A stretch of 64,000 nucleotides of DNA from CAG-791 sp045113775 (GTDB taxonomy: Bacteria > Bacillota > Clostridia > Lachnospirales > Lachnospiraceae), in assembly GCA_045113775.1 (NCBI GenBank), contig JBGUJH010000096.1, positions 31,455-95,454 on the forward strand, given 5' to 3'. Positions 44,414 through 53,704 of the stretch are shown here, in pieces. A program made the position numbers and the translations under genes. Position 1 is the stretch's first letter. Each line of letters opens with the position of its first letter. The notes beneath the pieces are model-generated. The model did no database searches. It saw nothing but the letters and a program-made list of their open reading frames with translations, and was not told the DNA's origin.

Positions 44414-46297
44414 ATGGATAAATATGCTCACAATTCAGTCATGAAAAAACTACTCGCTCTCCTTTTGACAGTGACCATTCCTCTGACCTGCGTCAGCTGC
44501 CAAAAAACACAGGAACAGCCTGCTGCCGAAGCCGGTGAAACTTCTGAAGCCTCCGAAGCTGTTGACGTTGCTGAAGCCGGCGACGCAGCTGAAGCTGCTG
44601 AAGCATCCGAAGCTGTTGAAACTGCCAAAGGTACAGAGAGTACCGAAGCTGCTGAAGCTATTGTTCACGGGGAAGTAACATTGCAGGAAATGATCGACAG
44701 CTATCACAGTGTCGATCCGGATGCGCTGAAGCCCCAGATTGAACTGCTGGAAAAGTATTATCAGGAAAACAGCGAAGACAAAAACCCTGAGGAAACTGTA
44801 GTAAAGATCTATAAAGAGATCTGCGCTGTCTATGAAGAACAACAGCAGCAGAGAGCCATTTCTGAAATACTGTCTTTTACTGATACCAGTGACAGCGAGA
44901 TGGCCGAAAAATCCGCGCGGGATGCTTCCAATTTGGTTCTTTTGCAGAATCAGGGGCGCAGCGCCATCAGAAATGCTCTGAACGGACCTTACGGTGAAGC
45001 TCTCCGAAAGGTCATTGATCCGAAGCAGATCCATGTCTATTTTGACACAGTTGACTTTACGCCGGAAATGGAAGAGCTTGCCGGGCAGTATACTGATATT
45101 GTTTCAAAATATCATCTGGCCATGAGCCAGCCGGTCACCTGTGAGTTTGACGGAGTGACCTACGCATCTAACGGCGAGCTGCCTGAAGAGCACAGGAAGG
45201 AGATCATAGGACTCCTGCGTGAAGCACGGGAAGAGATGATCGCGCCTATTTATGTCGACTTGATCAACAACCGCAATAAATTTGCGCAGTTGCTCGGATA
45301 TAACAATTTCCTGGAGTACAGCTACGCTCAGGAGTTCAATCGCGACTATACGGCCGAGGATGTCAAGGCGATGCTGGACAATTTTTATGAGCTCTGCGCG
45401 CCGCTGATGCAAAGCGCGTCTGACAGTATCGGCGATGTTGATATGAGAAAATCGCTGGATATGAGCAGCGAAGAGATGCTTGGACTGCTGGATGAAAATA
45501 TTGAAAAGGTGAGCCCGGAATTGGATGAGTCCCTGGACTACATGATGAAGTATAAGCTGTATTCTCTGGGCAATGAGCCTAATCGTATCCATGCTTCCAT
45601 GATGGAACCGATCCCGGCGATCAGAGCCGGCTGCATCTTTGCCGACGGCAGCGATACCCTCGAGAACTATGTAAATCTGACCCATGAGTTTGGTCACTTC
45701 AACAACGCCTATCAGGTATACTCTCCGGCGCTGGCACATATTGACAACCTGGATATACTGGAAGTTCACTCCCAGGGACTGGAACTTCTGATGAGCGACA
45801 AGCTTGGGAACATCGTTCCCGTAGAAAACGGAGATTACAGCGCAGTCATAACGCGGAGCAAGTTAAGGGTCATTCTTGTTGCTGTTTTGGTTGGGCGCTT
45901 TGAAATAGAATGCTTCGAGCATCCGGAAATGGACGCTGCGCAGATGAGAGAAAAGATAAACTACTATGCATCCTGCGTCATGGAGGGAGCACAAGAGCTG
46001 TCCGACGTCAGCTCGCGGACGTCCTGGACCCAGATCAATCATCTGTTCGACGCCCCCTTGTACTATATTTCCTATGCGATCTCCGCGCTGTCTGCTCTGG
46101 ACGTCTACAGCGAGTATCTGAAAGACCCGCAGACCGGATGGGACAAGTACACAGCGCTGACCCATATCAATCCGGAGATGAAGTATGTGGAGGCTGTTTC
46201 AGCGTGCGGCCTGCACGACATGACTAAGGAAGAGAATATCCGCGAAGTTATGGAGACTTTGACGAGCCACTATAATGACGAAATTGCAGAACAATAA
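44414..46297 (+). CDS. M3-family oligoendopeptidase-like lipoprotein
   Basis: 627 residues. N-terminal lipoprotein signal (KKLLALLLTVTIPLTCVSC), an Ala/Glu-rich repetitive linker (repeats of EAAEASEA type, about 40-80), then an M3 domain. Zinc motif LTHEFGHFNN (His424, Glu425, His428) and the third ligand Glu in DILEVHSQGLE. It should degrade peptides outside the cell, which is unusual because most M3 enzymes are cytosolic. GAAAGGGAACGGAA precedes the ATG. Confidence 0.93.
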   Translation: MDKYAHNSVMKKLLALLLTVTIPLTCVSCQKTQEQPAAEAGETSEASEAVDVAEAGDAAEAAEASEAVETAKGTESTEAAEAIVHGEVTLQEMIDSYHSVDPDALKPQIELLEKYYQENSEDKNPEETVVKIYKEICAVYEEQQQQRAISEILSFTDTSDSEMAEKSARDASNLVLLQNQGRSAIRNALNGPYGEALRKVIDPKQIHVYFDTVDFTPEMEELAGQYTDIVSKYHLAMSQPVTCEFDGVTYASNGELPEEHRKEIIGLLREAREEMIAPIYVDLINNRNKFAQLLGYNNFLEYSYAQEFNRDYTAEDVKAMLDNFYELCAPLMQSASDSIGDVDMRKSLDMSSEEMLGLLDENIEKVSPELDESLDYMMKYKLYSLGNEPNRIHASMMEPIPAIRAGCIFADGSDTLENYVNLTHEFGHFNNAYQVYSPALAHIDNLDILEVHSQGLELLMSDKLGNIVPVENGDYSAVITRSKLRVILVAVLVGRFEIECFEHPEMDAAQMREKINYYASCVMEGAQELSDVSSRTSWTQINHLFDAPLYYISYAISALSALDVYSEYLKDPQTGWDKYTALTHINPEMKYVEAVSACGLHDMTKEENIREVMETLTSHYNDEIAEQ

Positions 46298-46366
46298 GCG
46301 GAAAGTTCCGGCAGCGCGACCACGAATGATTAACGAGTTCCTTCAGCGGGACCATACATGAAAAAA

Positions 46367-46510
46367 TGCTATATTGGTGGTTATTCCACCAATATAGGGA
46401 AAAGTAAAAGGGTACCTGAACCCTCTGTAACTATGGGTATGTGTTTGCGAAACCCTATATTCGTGGAATAACCACCAATATAGGAAAAATGAAGGATACA
46501 TGGCGAAAAA
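46367..46510 (+). repeat. Double-hairpin dispersed element, copy 2
   Basis: CTATATTGGTGG-TTATT-CCACCAATATAG (46369-46397) and CCCTATATTCGTGG with CCACCAATATAGG (46453-46484), same central GGGAAAAGTAAAAGGGTAC and same CATGGCGAAAAA end as copy 1. It lies 50 bases before a kinase gene. Confidence 0.93.
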
Positions 46511-46561
46511 TTATTCCAAAGGGAATAGAAAAATCGTCCGCAAAAGGAGTTCAATTCTGCA

Positions 46562-49198
46562 ATGTCTGACGATAAGAAGAACAAGGGCTTTGGCGCCGGT
46601 TTCATGGCTGACATGCTCAAGGATCTGCAGGAAGAGCTGAAGGTTGACAAGAAGCCTAAACGAAAAGGGAAACAGAACGGGCCGTCCAAGAAGCCTGCGA
46701 AGAAGCCCCTTGAGCCTGCAAAGAAGTCCCTTGAGCCGAAGAAGGAGCCCTTGGAACCGAAGAATAAGCCTCAAGGCCGCACCGCGATGCCCGCTATACA
46801 CATAGACCGCGTGACCGGCGGCCACCGTCCCGGCGACTACATCCCCGGTGACGTGCTCCTTGACACCTATCGCGTGGAGTCCCAGGCGATAAAGGGCGGC
46901 ATGGGCGCTGTCTGGCGCGTGCATCACACGGGATGGGACGTGGACCTGGCCATGAAAAGGCCAAAATCCGAAGCCTTCCGCACGGATGCGCAGAAACAGG
47001 GGTTTACCGATGAGTGCCGTTATTGGATGAACTTGGGCCTGCATCCGAACATCGTCTCTTGTTACTACGTGCGCGAAATCGAGGGCGTTCCGACCATCTT
47101 TTCGGAGTGGATGGAGAGCGGAAGTCTCGAGAGCCATATCAAGGACAGGACGCTTTACGACGGGACTGAGGAAGAAGTTCAGGAGAGGCTTCTGGATATC
47201 GCGATCCAGTTCGCCAGGGGACTTCATTACGCGCACGAGAATGAGCTGATCCATCAGGACGTAAAGCCGGACAACCTGCTTCTGATGGGGGACTGGTCCG
47301 CCAAGGTCAGCGATTTCGGTCTGGCAAAAGCCAGAACGGTGCTCACTTTTTTGGACGGACTGGCGACGGAACCTGATTATGATTCAGATGCCACGATGGT
47401 CAGCCCGGGCGGCGGAATGACGCCGGCTTATTGCTCGCCGGAGCAGGCGGCTGCGCAGCTTCTGACCAGACGCACTGATATTTACAGCTGGGCGGTCTCG
47501 GTGCTGGAGATGTATCTGGGATCAAAGCCGTGGGCGCACGGGAGAGTGGCCACCGGGCCTTTGGTGGGGAGTGCGTGCAGGGACTATTTTGGCATGTGTG
47601 TGGAGAGACCTATGCCGGAGGCATTGCAGGATCTGCTCGCAAAGTGCATGGAAATGAACCCGGATGACCGGCCGAGGGATTTCGCTGTTGTGGAAGCGGA
47701 GCTGAAGAAGATTTACGAAAGCGTATGCGGCTATGAGTATTCCAGGCCGGAACCCAAAGCGGCTGCGGAGACAGCGACCAGCCTGAACAACCAAGCTCTC
47801 AGCTATCTGGACCTCGGAGAAACGGAAAAAGCGGAGGACCTGCTGAAACAGGCGATCCGCAAGGATCCGGACGACTTTTACGCGACCTATAATTATGATC
47901 TTTTGCTGTGGAGACGCGGTGTTGTCAGTGACATTGCCTTTCATGACGATCTGTTCAGAATCCCGGATACCTGCACGGCTTCCTCGGTGGCTCGGGCGAA
48001 GATCAGTCTTTGTGCGAGAAAGGACATGGAAGAAGCAGAAAGATGCATTGCTCAGCTGGAGACGCGAGATGTTTCATCCTCGATTAAGGATGAAATCTCC
48101 CGGTCGATGGCAGGGTGGAAGCAGTGCTGTTCAATAACTGCTGAAGATGAAATTCTCCCGGCCTCAGGCTTTTCCGCGGCTTTCCCTAAGCTTGAAATAA
48201 TCCCCGGGATGCCTTTGCGGGTCATTGAGAAGAACACAGGGCGAATCCTGAAAGAAATGGATATAAGGTCGGTATATTATCTCAAGCTGTATACAACTGA
48301 GGAATGGCTGGAGGGATACAGACCGGAGGGCGCCGCACTCCTGCGCGGGGAGTATGACCTGAAGCGCTGCATAGAGCTGCCGGATTCGGAGCTTCCTTTT
48401 TACTTTGAGCCGGCTGTTATTGAAAATCAGCAGCAAAGACAGAGTGCTGAACAGCAGGGGAGACTGGATTACTACGCCGCAAAAAACGCGTATGATATCG
48501 GCCATATCAGTGAAGCCGCCCGAATTCTAAATAAAAGCCTCAGGCGCGGCACGCTGACCCTGCACGAGCCGTCCATGCGGCTGTGGACACGATTGGGCAA
48601 GTTTTATAAAAAGGGAAAATTGATCGCTGTAGTGCCGACCGATGAGGCCGCTTCGCCGGCCCCTGCGGCAGTTCCGGATCCGTCCAGGGTGTGCCAGAAG
48701 ACGGGGGACATTTTTAATTACGGGTGGATGTGCATCTCCTGTGACGGGATTACAGAAATTAAATTGGACTGCAGTCATCTCGACACCAGAGAGACCATGA
48801 ATCTGAATACGGAGGCTGATTTCGTGTTCCGAATTACTGCCGTGGATGTGGCGACGGGCAGTGAGTATTTTCTCATCGATCCCTTTTTCCAGGAAACTAC
48901 GGACGACGATGACGGCCCCTTCCCTCTCTACCAGGTGAGATTGAAGGAGCCCTGGAAAATCGAGCTCTGGAGCCAATATCAAAAGCCCATGGTCTGGGAT
49001 TATTCTGACTCGGATAAGATGCGCTTTGCGCTGCAGGGCGGATACTATCTCCATAATTGCCGGGAAGGCGTCTCGATCGGAGATATAGTATTCGAGGACA
49101 AGTTCACGGAATTCCGGCCGTTATTCAACGCGGAGATAATTCCATGCCAAAATCATAATTACCGGTTGATTTATGAATATGATCTGGATCCGGTATGA
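46562..49198 (+). CDS. Ser/Thr kinase (HQD type) with TPR-like region and unknown C terminus
   Basis: 878 residues. A Lys/Pro/Glu-rich N terminus with KKPLEPAKK-type repeats (about 30-72), then a kinase at about 96-395: GGMGAVW, Lys132, HQDVKPDN (Asp233), DFG (251-253), CSPEQAA. TPR-like helices follow (NNQALSYLDLGETEKAEDLL, about 400-440). The C-terminal 430 residues are mixed alpha/beta and not recognised; they do not match the propeller of the 31871 paralogue, although the kinase halves are very alike. AAAAGGAGTTC precedes the ATG. No membrane span, so cytosolic. Confidence 0.92.
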   Translation: MSDDKKNKGFGAGFMADMLKDLQEELKVDKKPKRKGKQNGPSKKPAKKPLEPAKKSLEPKKEPLEPKNKPQGRTAMPAIHIDRVTGGHRPGDYIPGDVLLDTYRVESQAIKGGMGAVWRVHHTGWDVDLAMKRPKSEAFRTDAQKQGFTDECRYWMNLGLHPNIVSCYYVREIEGVPTIFSEWMESGSLESHIKDRTLYDGTEEEVQERLLDIAIQFARGLHYAHENELIHQDVKPDNLLLMGDWSAKVSDFGLAKARTVLTFLDGLATEPDYDSDATMVSPGGGMTPAYCSPEQAAAQLLTRRTDIYSWAVSVLEMYLGSKPWAHGRVATGPLVGSACRDYFGMCVERPMPEALQDLLAKCMEMNPDDRPRDFAVVEAELKKIYESVCGYEYSRPEPKAAAETATSLNNQALSYLDLGETEKAEDLLKQAIRKDPDDFYATYNYDLLLWRRGVVSDIAFHDDLFRIPDTCTASSVARAKISLCARKDMEEAERCIAQLETRDVSSSIKDEISRSMAGWKQCCSITAEDEILPASGFSAAFPKLEIIPGMPLRVIEKNTGRILKEMDIRSVYYLKLYTTEEWLEGYRPEGAALLRGEYDLKRCIELPDSELPFYFEPAVIENQQQRQSAEQQGRLDYYAAKNAYDIGHISEAARILNKSLRRGTLTLHEPSMRLWTRLGKFYKKGKLIAVVPTDEAASPAPAAVPDPSRVCQKTGDIFNYGWMCISCDGITEIKLDCSHLDTRETMNLNTEADFVFRITAVDVATGSEYFLIDPFFQETTDDDDGPFPLYQVRLKEPWKIELWSQYQKPMVWDYSDSDKMRFALQGGYYLHNCREGVSIGDIVFEDKFTEFRPLFNAEIIPCQNHNYRLIYEYDLDPV

Positions 49199-49302
49199 CG
49201 CGCCTGAAATCCGGTCTCAGAGACATCGACTGAGGCTTCGGACTTTTCTATACTATCTGTAAAGAGGGTATCAAGCAGGCAGTTTGCTTTTAGGAACAGG
49301 TG

Positions 49303-49797
49303 ATGTGTATGGTACGTTGGTTTAAACTGTTTGGTCAGCAATATTTTGGCTTTTGGGCGCTGGGACTTGTCTGCTTTGCCGTGCAGGAAATTCCTTATAT
49401 GCTGATGCCGCTGTTTCATTTGCAGACGAATCCGATCATGAACATGGTGGAGACGTCAGCGGCGCTGAATACATGTGAGAAGATCCTCGGATCGCTGTGC
49501 ATCGCCCTTATGATCTTTGTTGTGCATGAGGACGCAGTATTGTTCTCGATCTCTGAGCCTAAGGAAAGAGCGTTCTTTGAGATGGCAGTGCGGCTTCTGC
49601 TTGTAAACTTTTTTGGATGGGTCTTGTATTTCACAGGGCACCAGAGTGTATATATCATGATGTTCTTTCTGGTGGCCATGCCGCCGTTGTATTATATGGC
49701 CATCGGGCTTTGGAGGAAAAATATGCCGCTGGCGGTTACGGCGCCTGTGTTCCTGGTGGTGCATTTCATGCATGTGTACGGGAATTTGATGGGGTGA
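49303..49797 (+). CDS. Hypothetical integral membrane protein
   Basis: About 164 residues with four or five hydrophobic spans (FGFWALGLVCFAVQEIPYML, SLCIALMIFVVH, LLLVNFFGWVLYF, YIMMFFLVAMPPLYYMAIGL, VTAPVFLVVHFMHVY). Family not recognised. Several starts are possible (GTG 49300, ATG 49303, ATG 49309); AGGAACAG lies upstream. Confidence 0.7.
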   Translation: MCMVRWFKLFGQQYFGFWALGLVCFAVQEIPYMLMPLFHLQTNPIMNMVETSAALNTCEKILGSLCIALMIFVVHEDAVLFSISEPKERAFFEMAVRLLLVNFFGWVLYFTGHQSVYIMMFFLVAMPPLYYMAIGLWRKNMPLAVTAPVFLVVHFMHVYGNLMG

Positions 49798-49836
49798 TCT
49801 CACCGCCCCTCGGATTTCGAAAAGCTTCTAGCTAGT

Positions 49837-49877
49837 GGGAGCGTTTGACCGGCACTTATGCCAGTCAAACAGCTCCT
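49837..49877. terminator. Long hairpin between convergent genes
   Basis: GGGAGCGTTTGACCGGC pairs with GCCAGTCAAACAGCTCC with two bulges. T run is poor, but position between two converging genes supports termination. Confidence 0.6.
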
Positions 49878-49884
49878 AAACTTC

Positions 49885-52800
49885 TCACTCCGGATCCACC
49901 TCGTTCTCCAGCCATTCAACTTCATTTCTAAGCATCACAACCGAATTATGGGACGTGCCAAAAACTGCCTCCAAAATAGAGAGCGCTTTCTGCTCACAAG
50001 CCAACGCTTTACGGAGAAAAGGAAGGGCGTCCCTTTTTTGATCTGCCGGAGCAGCAGAAAAAGCTTCCGCTGAGGGAAAAGGCTCCAGCGCTTCGTCGAT
50101 ATAAGAGACTCCGAGATTGTGAAGGATATCCGCGCAATGAGGGTGATCGCTTCCGGCCACGGCGCGCTGGATCTCCAGAGCCTTTCGATAGTGCTCGCGG
50201 GCTTTCTTATGATTGCCTTCTATATCTTCGAGAATCCCCAGGTTGCTGAGCGTACAGGCGCTTTCAGGGTAACAAGGCCCGTAAGCGTCTGTGTAGATTT
50301 CCAAAGCCCGCAACAGATAATGGCGCGACTCTGCAAGCCTGGCCTCAACAAGCCTGACATCAGCAAGCCCGGCCTCCGCAAGACCCGCTTCAGCAGATTT
50401 ATCGACTTCCTCATCATCTTCAGAATCTTCACAGCTGTGCATGAGCAGCTCTCCGAGATTGGAATACATTACAGCTGTTTCAGGATGACCTTCTTTGTAG
50501 TATTCCAATGCGATGCGAAGGGCATGGCGATAAAACGTCTCGGCTGCTTCAAGATTTCCCGTGTCAGCACAGACCAGGCCAAGGTTATTGCAAGTGCTGA
50601 TGGTCTCCGGGCTGTCAGGCCCGTACAGATCTTTCTGTATTTCCCAGGCTTCCAACAGGCAGTCATTTGCTTCCTCAAAGAGGCCCATTTCCTCTAACAG
50701 AACCCCGTAATCATTCAGTGCGATTGCAAGTTCGCGCTTCATATCGGCGGGAATCAGATCCAGTTCCTTTTCATAACACTCGCAGGCCTTCTCATAGAGT
50801 CCTAACTTGGCATAAGCCCTTGCTGCGCATTTGAGAGATTCTGCCTGACACTGTACAGACGGGGTGGAATCGTCCCCATAACATAAAAGTGCCCGTTCAG
50901 CCCAGGAAGCCGCCGCCCTGTAATTGCCGAGCCTGTAGTCGATGCCGGAAATCGCAAGGGAAAGCCTGACCGTTACAGGCGTGGTCTCTGAGACCGGCAG
51001 GTTTTCGGAGACCGCTGAAGAAGCGCCGCTCGCTGAGACCGGCAGGATTTCGGAGACCGCTGAGGAGACGCCGCTCTCTGAGCTGTGCCCGCTCAGGAGC
51101 ATGGCGCATCTCTTGCACATCGCGGAGATCTGCTCGAGTTGCCTTGTTTCATAACGCCGGGGACTATCTTCGTCAAAATACTGAACAGCGTTTGCAATCA
51201 TCACACTGCAGTTGTTCTCATCCGGCTGCAGGTCGGCAGCGGCGACATCGGACAGCAAAGGATGCATGCTGATGTGCGCCGTGCGGGGATCGATCGTCAC
51301 GAGGTGAAGCTCCCGCAGGCGGAGCAGAGTGTTCTTGACAGCCTTTTCATTATCCCGGACAGTTTTTTCAGTCCCCAAAACAGCTATTCCACTATCCCCG
51401 ACAGCCTTCTCACTGTCCTGACCGATCAACTGCAGGAACAGCTCTCTGTCCATGCCTAACGGGGACAGGAGCGAGAGCCGGCGGAGCATCTGCCTGGCGG
51501 GCTCTTCATAGGAAGAGAAGCGGAAGATTCTGCGCATCAGTTCGTACACGCTGCTTTCGGCAGACGCGCTGCGCCGCGTCGTGACACTTCCCTCGATCAA
51601 AGGAAGCTGAAGAGACTTCAGCTTTTCGAGCATTTCTTCGGGGGAGGAGAAACCGCTCTGCTGCTGAAGGGCAGCGCTGAGCAGCTCGACGATCATGACG
51701 TGCTTGCCCACAGTCAAAATGATCCGGGACATCAGAACTTCGTAATACTCGGTCCAGGGGCAGTCTGTATAGATGTTCTTGGCAAGTTCAAGAAGAGTGC
51801 CGAGCGGCAGTTCGTGCGCCGCGTCTGAAAGACAAAGGGAGGCGTACTGGGGAGGCACACTGGTCCTGGTAGTGAAAAGAATGCGGACTCCGGCCCTCAT
51901 AAGGTCTTCGAGCACTTCTGCATTGGTCATCCCTTCCGCCGCCTGCGACAGAACTTCCGCATTGGTCATTCCTTCCGCCGCCTGCGACAGCACTTCCGCA
52001 TTGGTCATCCCTTCCGCCGTCTGCAACAGCAGTTCCGTGAAAGTACGGTCGTAATTCGGCGCATCGAAGTTGTCTATGATCAGGAGGATACCCGAGCCGA
52101 ACTGCGTCATCCTGCTCAGGTTGAAGTTGTAGAGCGCGCCGACATCCGCATTGTCCATGGGCAGCGTGTCGCGGAAGCGGATCGACGCGACCGTGCTGAC
52201 GAGGTCGCCGGAATAGACAGCGTAAATGCCGGTGTATTTTTCCGAGCGGGAGGCAAAGACGGAGGCCAGCGATGTTTTGCCGCATGCGCCTTCGCCGCAG
52301 ATGAAGAACGGCCCTTTGGAGCTGTCAAAATATCGCCCGATCTCCTCCAGCTCCTTCTCTCGGCCGAGAAACAGGCCCGGTACAGGCGGGAGAGATGAGG
52401 GAGCAACGGCAGGAGCAGGAGAGGACTGCGCTTCCCGAATTTGGACGCGCAGAAGCTGGATGGAGGGAGAAGGGATCAGGCGGCAAAGATTCTCGCAGCT
52501 GTCGCGAAGGAGCGCGGCGAGGACCAGCCAGGCGAGCGCCGTGCCCAGATGCCGGCTCAGGACGTCCGCATCCGCGCCGTCGGCCTGCGCCGCCTCATAC
52601 TCGTCCAGGCAGGAGCGGATATACATGAAAATGTAATACCTGTCCTGCGGATCCATCTGAGGGGACAGCCCCTTTTCCTCGTCGGAGCCGGTTTCCAGAA
52701 AGTTTCGGATTTCTTTGCAAAGCGTGTCCATCGTCGCGCTGCTGTACAGACCGCAGAAGTGGCGGACCAGATAGGTATTGGCCTCGATGATGCACTTCAT

Positions 52801-53199
52801 CGAGTTGGACCTGATCGCGGCCGCGGTCCCGTTCACTATGCCGTTGCTGACAAGCGCCTCGTCAAAATAGTGCCTGTCCCCGGACACAGAATACCCCTTT
52901 TCCTCACAGCGGAGCAGATAGCCGCGCCTTTTGGGGTCTCTGCGGACATAATCCATCAGAAGGTCCCAGCCGCCGAAATGCAGGTAGAGATAGTTGTCCC
53001 ACTTGTGGTTGGGGCGGCCTGTTTTGGTCATGATGTCTTCCATGAAATGAAGGCACGTCTCGGAGAGCCCGCCGGTCGTATGATTGCCGGAAGGCAGCTC
53101 TTTCTCCGCAGTGGGCCAGCGAACAAAAACACTGTCTGCTTCATCTGTATAGAGCCGCGCTTCAATCGCAGCAAGAGTGAGAACATATCTGTTATTCAT
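49885..53199 (-). CDS. STAND-type NTPase with TPR repeats
   Basis: About 1104 residues. An unrecognised N-terminal domain (1-265), then an NTPase with GREKELEEIGRYF, P-loop GEGACGKTS (about 302-310), Walker B GILLIIDNFD and a sensor-like RILFTTRTS. A 13-residue unit (SQAAEGMTNAEVL) is repeated three times just after Walker B. A winged-helix-like region and a C-terminal TPR array follow, with units such as ETISTCNNLGLVCADTGNLE and ESACTLSNLGILEDIEGNHK. This is the plan of STAND signal-transduction ATPases, which oligomerise when TPRs bind a ligand. ATG at 53199 follows GGCGGGTACAGCT; 53217 is an alternative. The preceding 112-residue gene is likely co-transcribed. Confidence 0.85.
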   Translation of the reverse strand: MNNRYVLTLAAIEARLYTDEADSVFVRWPTAEKELPSGNHTTGGLSETCLHFMEDIMTKTGRPNHKWDNYLYLHFGGWDLLMDYVRRDPKRRGYLLRCEEKGYSVSGDRHYFDEALVSNGIVNGTAAAIRSNSMKCIIEANTYLVRHFCGLYSSATMDTLCKEIRNFLETGSDEEKGLSPQMDPQDRYYIFMYIRSCLDEYEAAQADGADADVLSRHLGTALAWLVLAALLRDSCENLCRLIPSPSIQLLRVQIREAQSSPAPAVAPSSLPPVPGLFLGREKELEEIGRYFDSSKGPFFICGEGACGKTSLASVFASRSEKYTGIYAVYSGDLVSTVASIRFRDTLPMDNADVGALYNFNLSRMTQFGSGILLIIDNFDAPNYDRTFTELLLQTAEGMTNAEVLSQAAEGMTNAEVLSQAAEGMTNAEVLEDLMRAGVRILFTTRTSVPPQYASLCLSDAAHELPLGTLLELAKNIYTDCPWTEYYEVLMSRIILTVGKHVMIVELLSAALQQQSGFSSPEEMLEKLKSLQLPLIEGSVTTRRSASAESSVYELMRRIFRFSSYEEPARQMLRRLSLLSPLGMDRELFLQLIGQDSEKAVGDSGIAVLGTEKTVRDNEKAVKNTLLRLRELHLVTIDPRTAHISMHPLLSDVAAADLQPDENNCSVMIANAVQYFDEDSPRRYETRQLEQISAMCKRCAMLLSGHSSESGVSSAVSEILPVSASGASSAVSENLPVSETTPVTVRLSLAISGIDYRLGNYRAAASWAERALLCYGDDSTPSVQCQAESLKCAARAYAKLGLYEKACECYEKELDLIPADMKRELAIALNDYGVLLEEMGLFEEANDCLLEAWEIQKDLYGPDSPETISTCNNLGLVCADTGNLEAAETFYRHALRIALEYYKEGHPETAVMYSNLGELLMHSCEDSEDDEEVDKSAEAGLAEAGLADVRLVEARLAESRHYLLRALEIYTDAYGPCYPESACTLSNLGILEDIEGNHKKAREHYRKALEIQRAVAGSDHPHCADILHNLGVSYIDEALEPFPSAEAFSAAPADQKRDALPFLRKALACEQKALSILEAVFGTSHNSVVMLRNEVEWLENEVDPE
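51917..52030. repeat. 39-bp tandem repeat inside the STAND NTPase gene
   Basis: Three nearly identical in-frame 39-base units encode three copies of a 13-residue segment immediately after Walker B. The near identity indicates a recent expansion. Confidence 0.85.
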
Positions 53200-53219
53200 A
53201 GCTGTACCCGCCTGCATAT

Positions 53220-53291
53220 ATGAGCATTAAATCCATGTCTCGAATTCATATCCCGAATCCATCTCCTGAGTCCATGCACTGAATCCATGTC
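53220..53291. repeat. Degenerate short repeats of the AATCCATGTCTC type
   Basis: At least four copies of (G)A(A/G)TCCAT(G/C) spaced about 17 bases between the 112-residue gene and the STAND gene. No function is evident. Confidence 0.55.
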
Positions 53292-53630
53292 TCAGTTCCG
53301 GTGGTAGATGAGCCGCAGCTGAAGCTCGCTGATGTCGTCCCAGGAAATGACGCCCGGCACATCCTCCACGCGGATCGTGAACATCGCCTGCCGGTTGATC
53401 CAGAAACACCCGTTGTGATGGCTGAGCGACACGACTGCAATGCAGTTTTCTCTATCAATAATAGCACATTCTACATCCGGTTCCACATCCGGCGAGACCA
53501 CTGACCTGGTACAGGCGGTCATCCTGCCGTGGATGATGATATTTCCTTTTGTTTTGTCCAGGACCGTCCTTACCATATCGATCCGGATACCGGTCTCCAG
53601 TCCCATGGGATCTTCTACCTTTGCGTTCAT
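53292..53630 (-). CDS. Hypothetical protein upstream of STAND NTPase
   Basis: 112 residues, likely beta-rich (GNIIIHGRMTACTRSVVSPD, then AIIDRENCIAVVSLSHHNGC). No family recognised. AATGGAGGATGCCAA precedes the ATG. Separation from the NTPase gene is 92 bases on the same strand, so it may be a partner or regulator of it. Confidence 0.6.
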   Translation of the reverse strand: MNAKVEDPMGLETGIRIDMVRTVLDKTKGNIIIHGRMTACTRSVVSPDVEPDVECAIIDRENCIAVVSLSHHNGCFWINRQAMFTIRVEDVPGVISWDDISELQLRLIYHRN

Positions 53631-53704
53631 TTGGCATCCTCCATTTTTTTACATTCATCAGGCAATCCTAGGATAGAAGCGGACGGCGGCAGGCACAATG
53701 CAAA

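Noticed and set aside
36221..46510. An integron cassette array
   Set aside because: Genes are mostly same-strand and unrelated, but no attC-like site follows each gene and no integrase is present.
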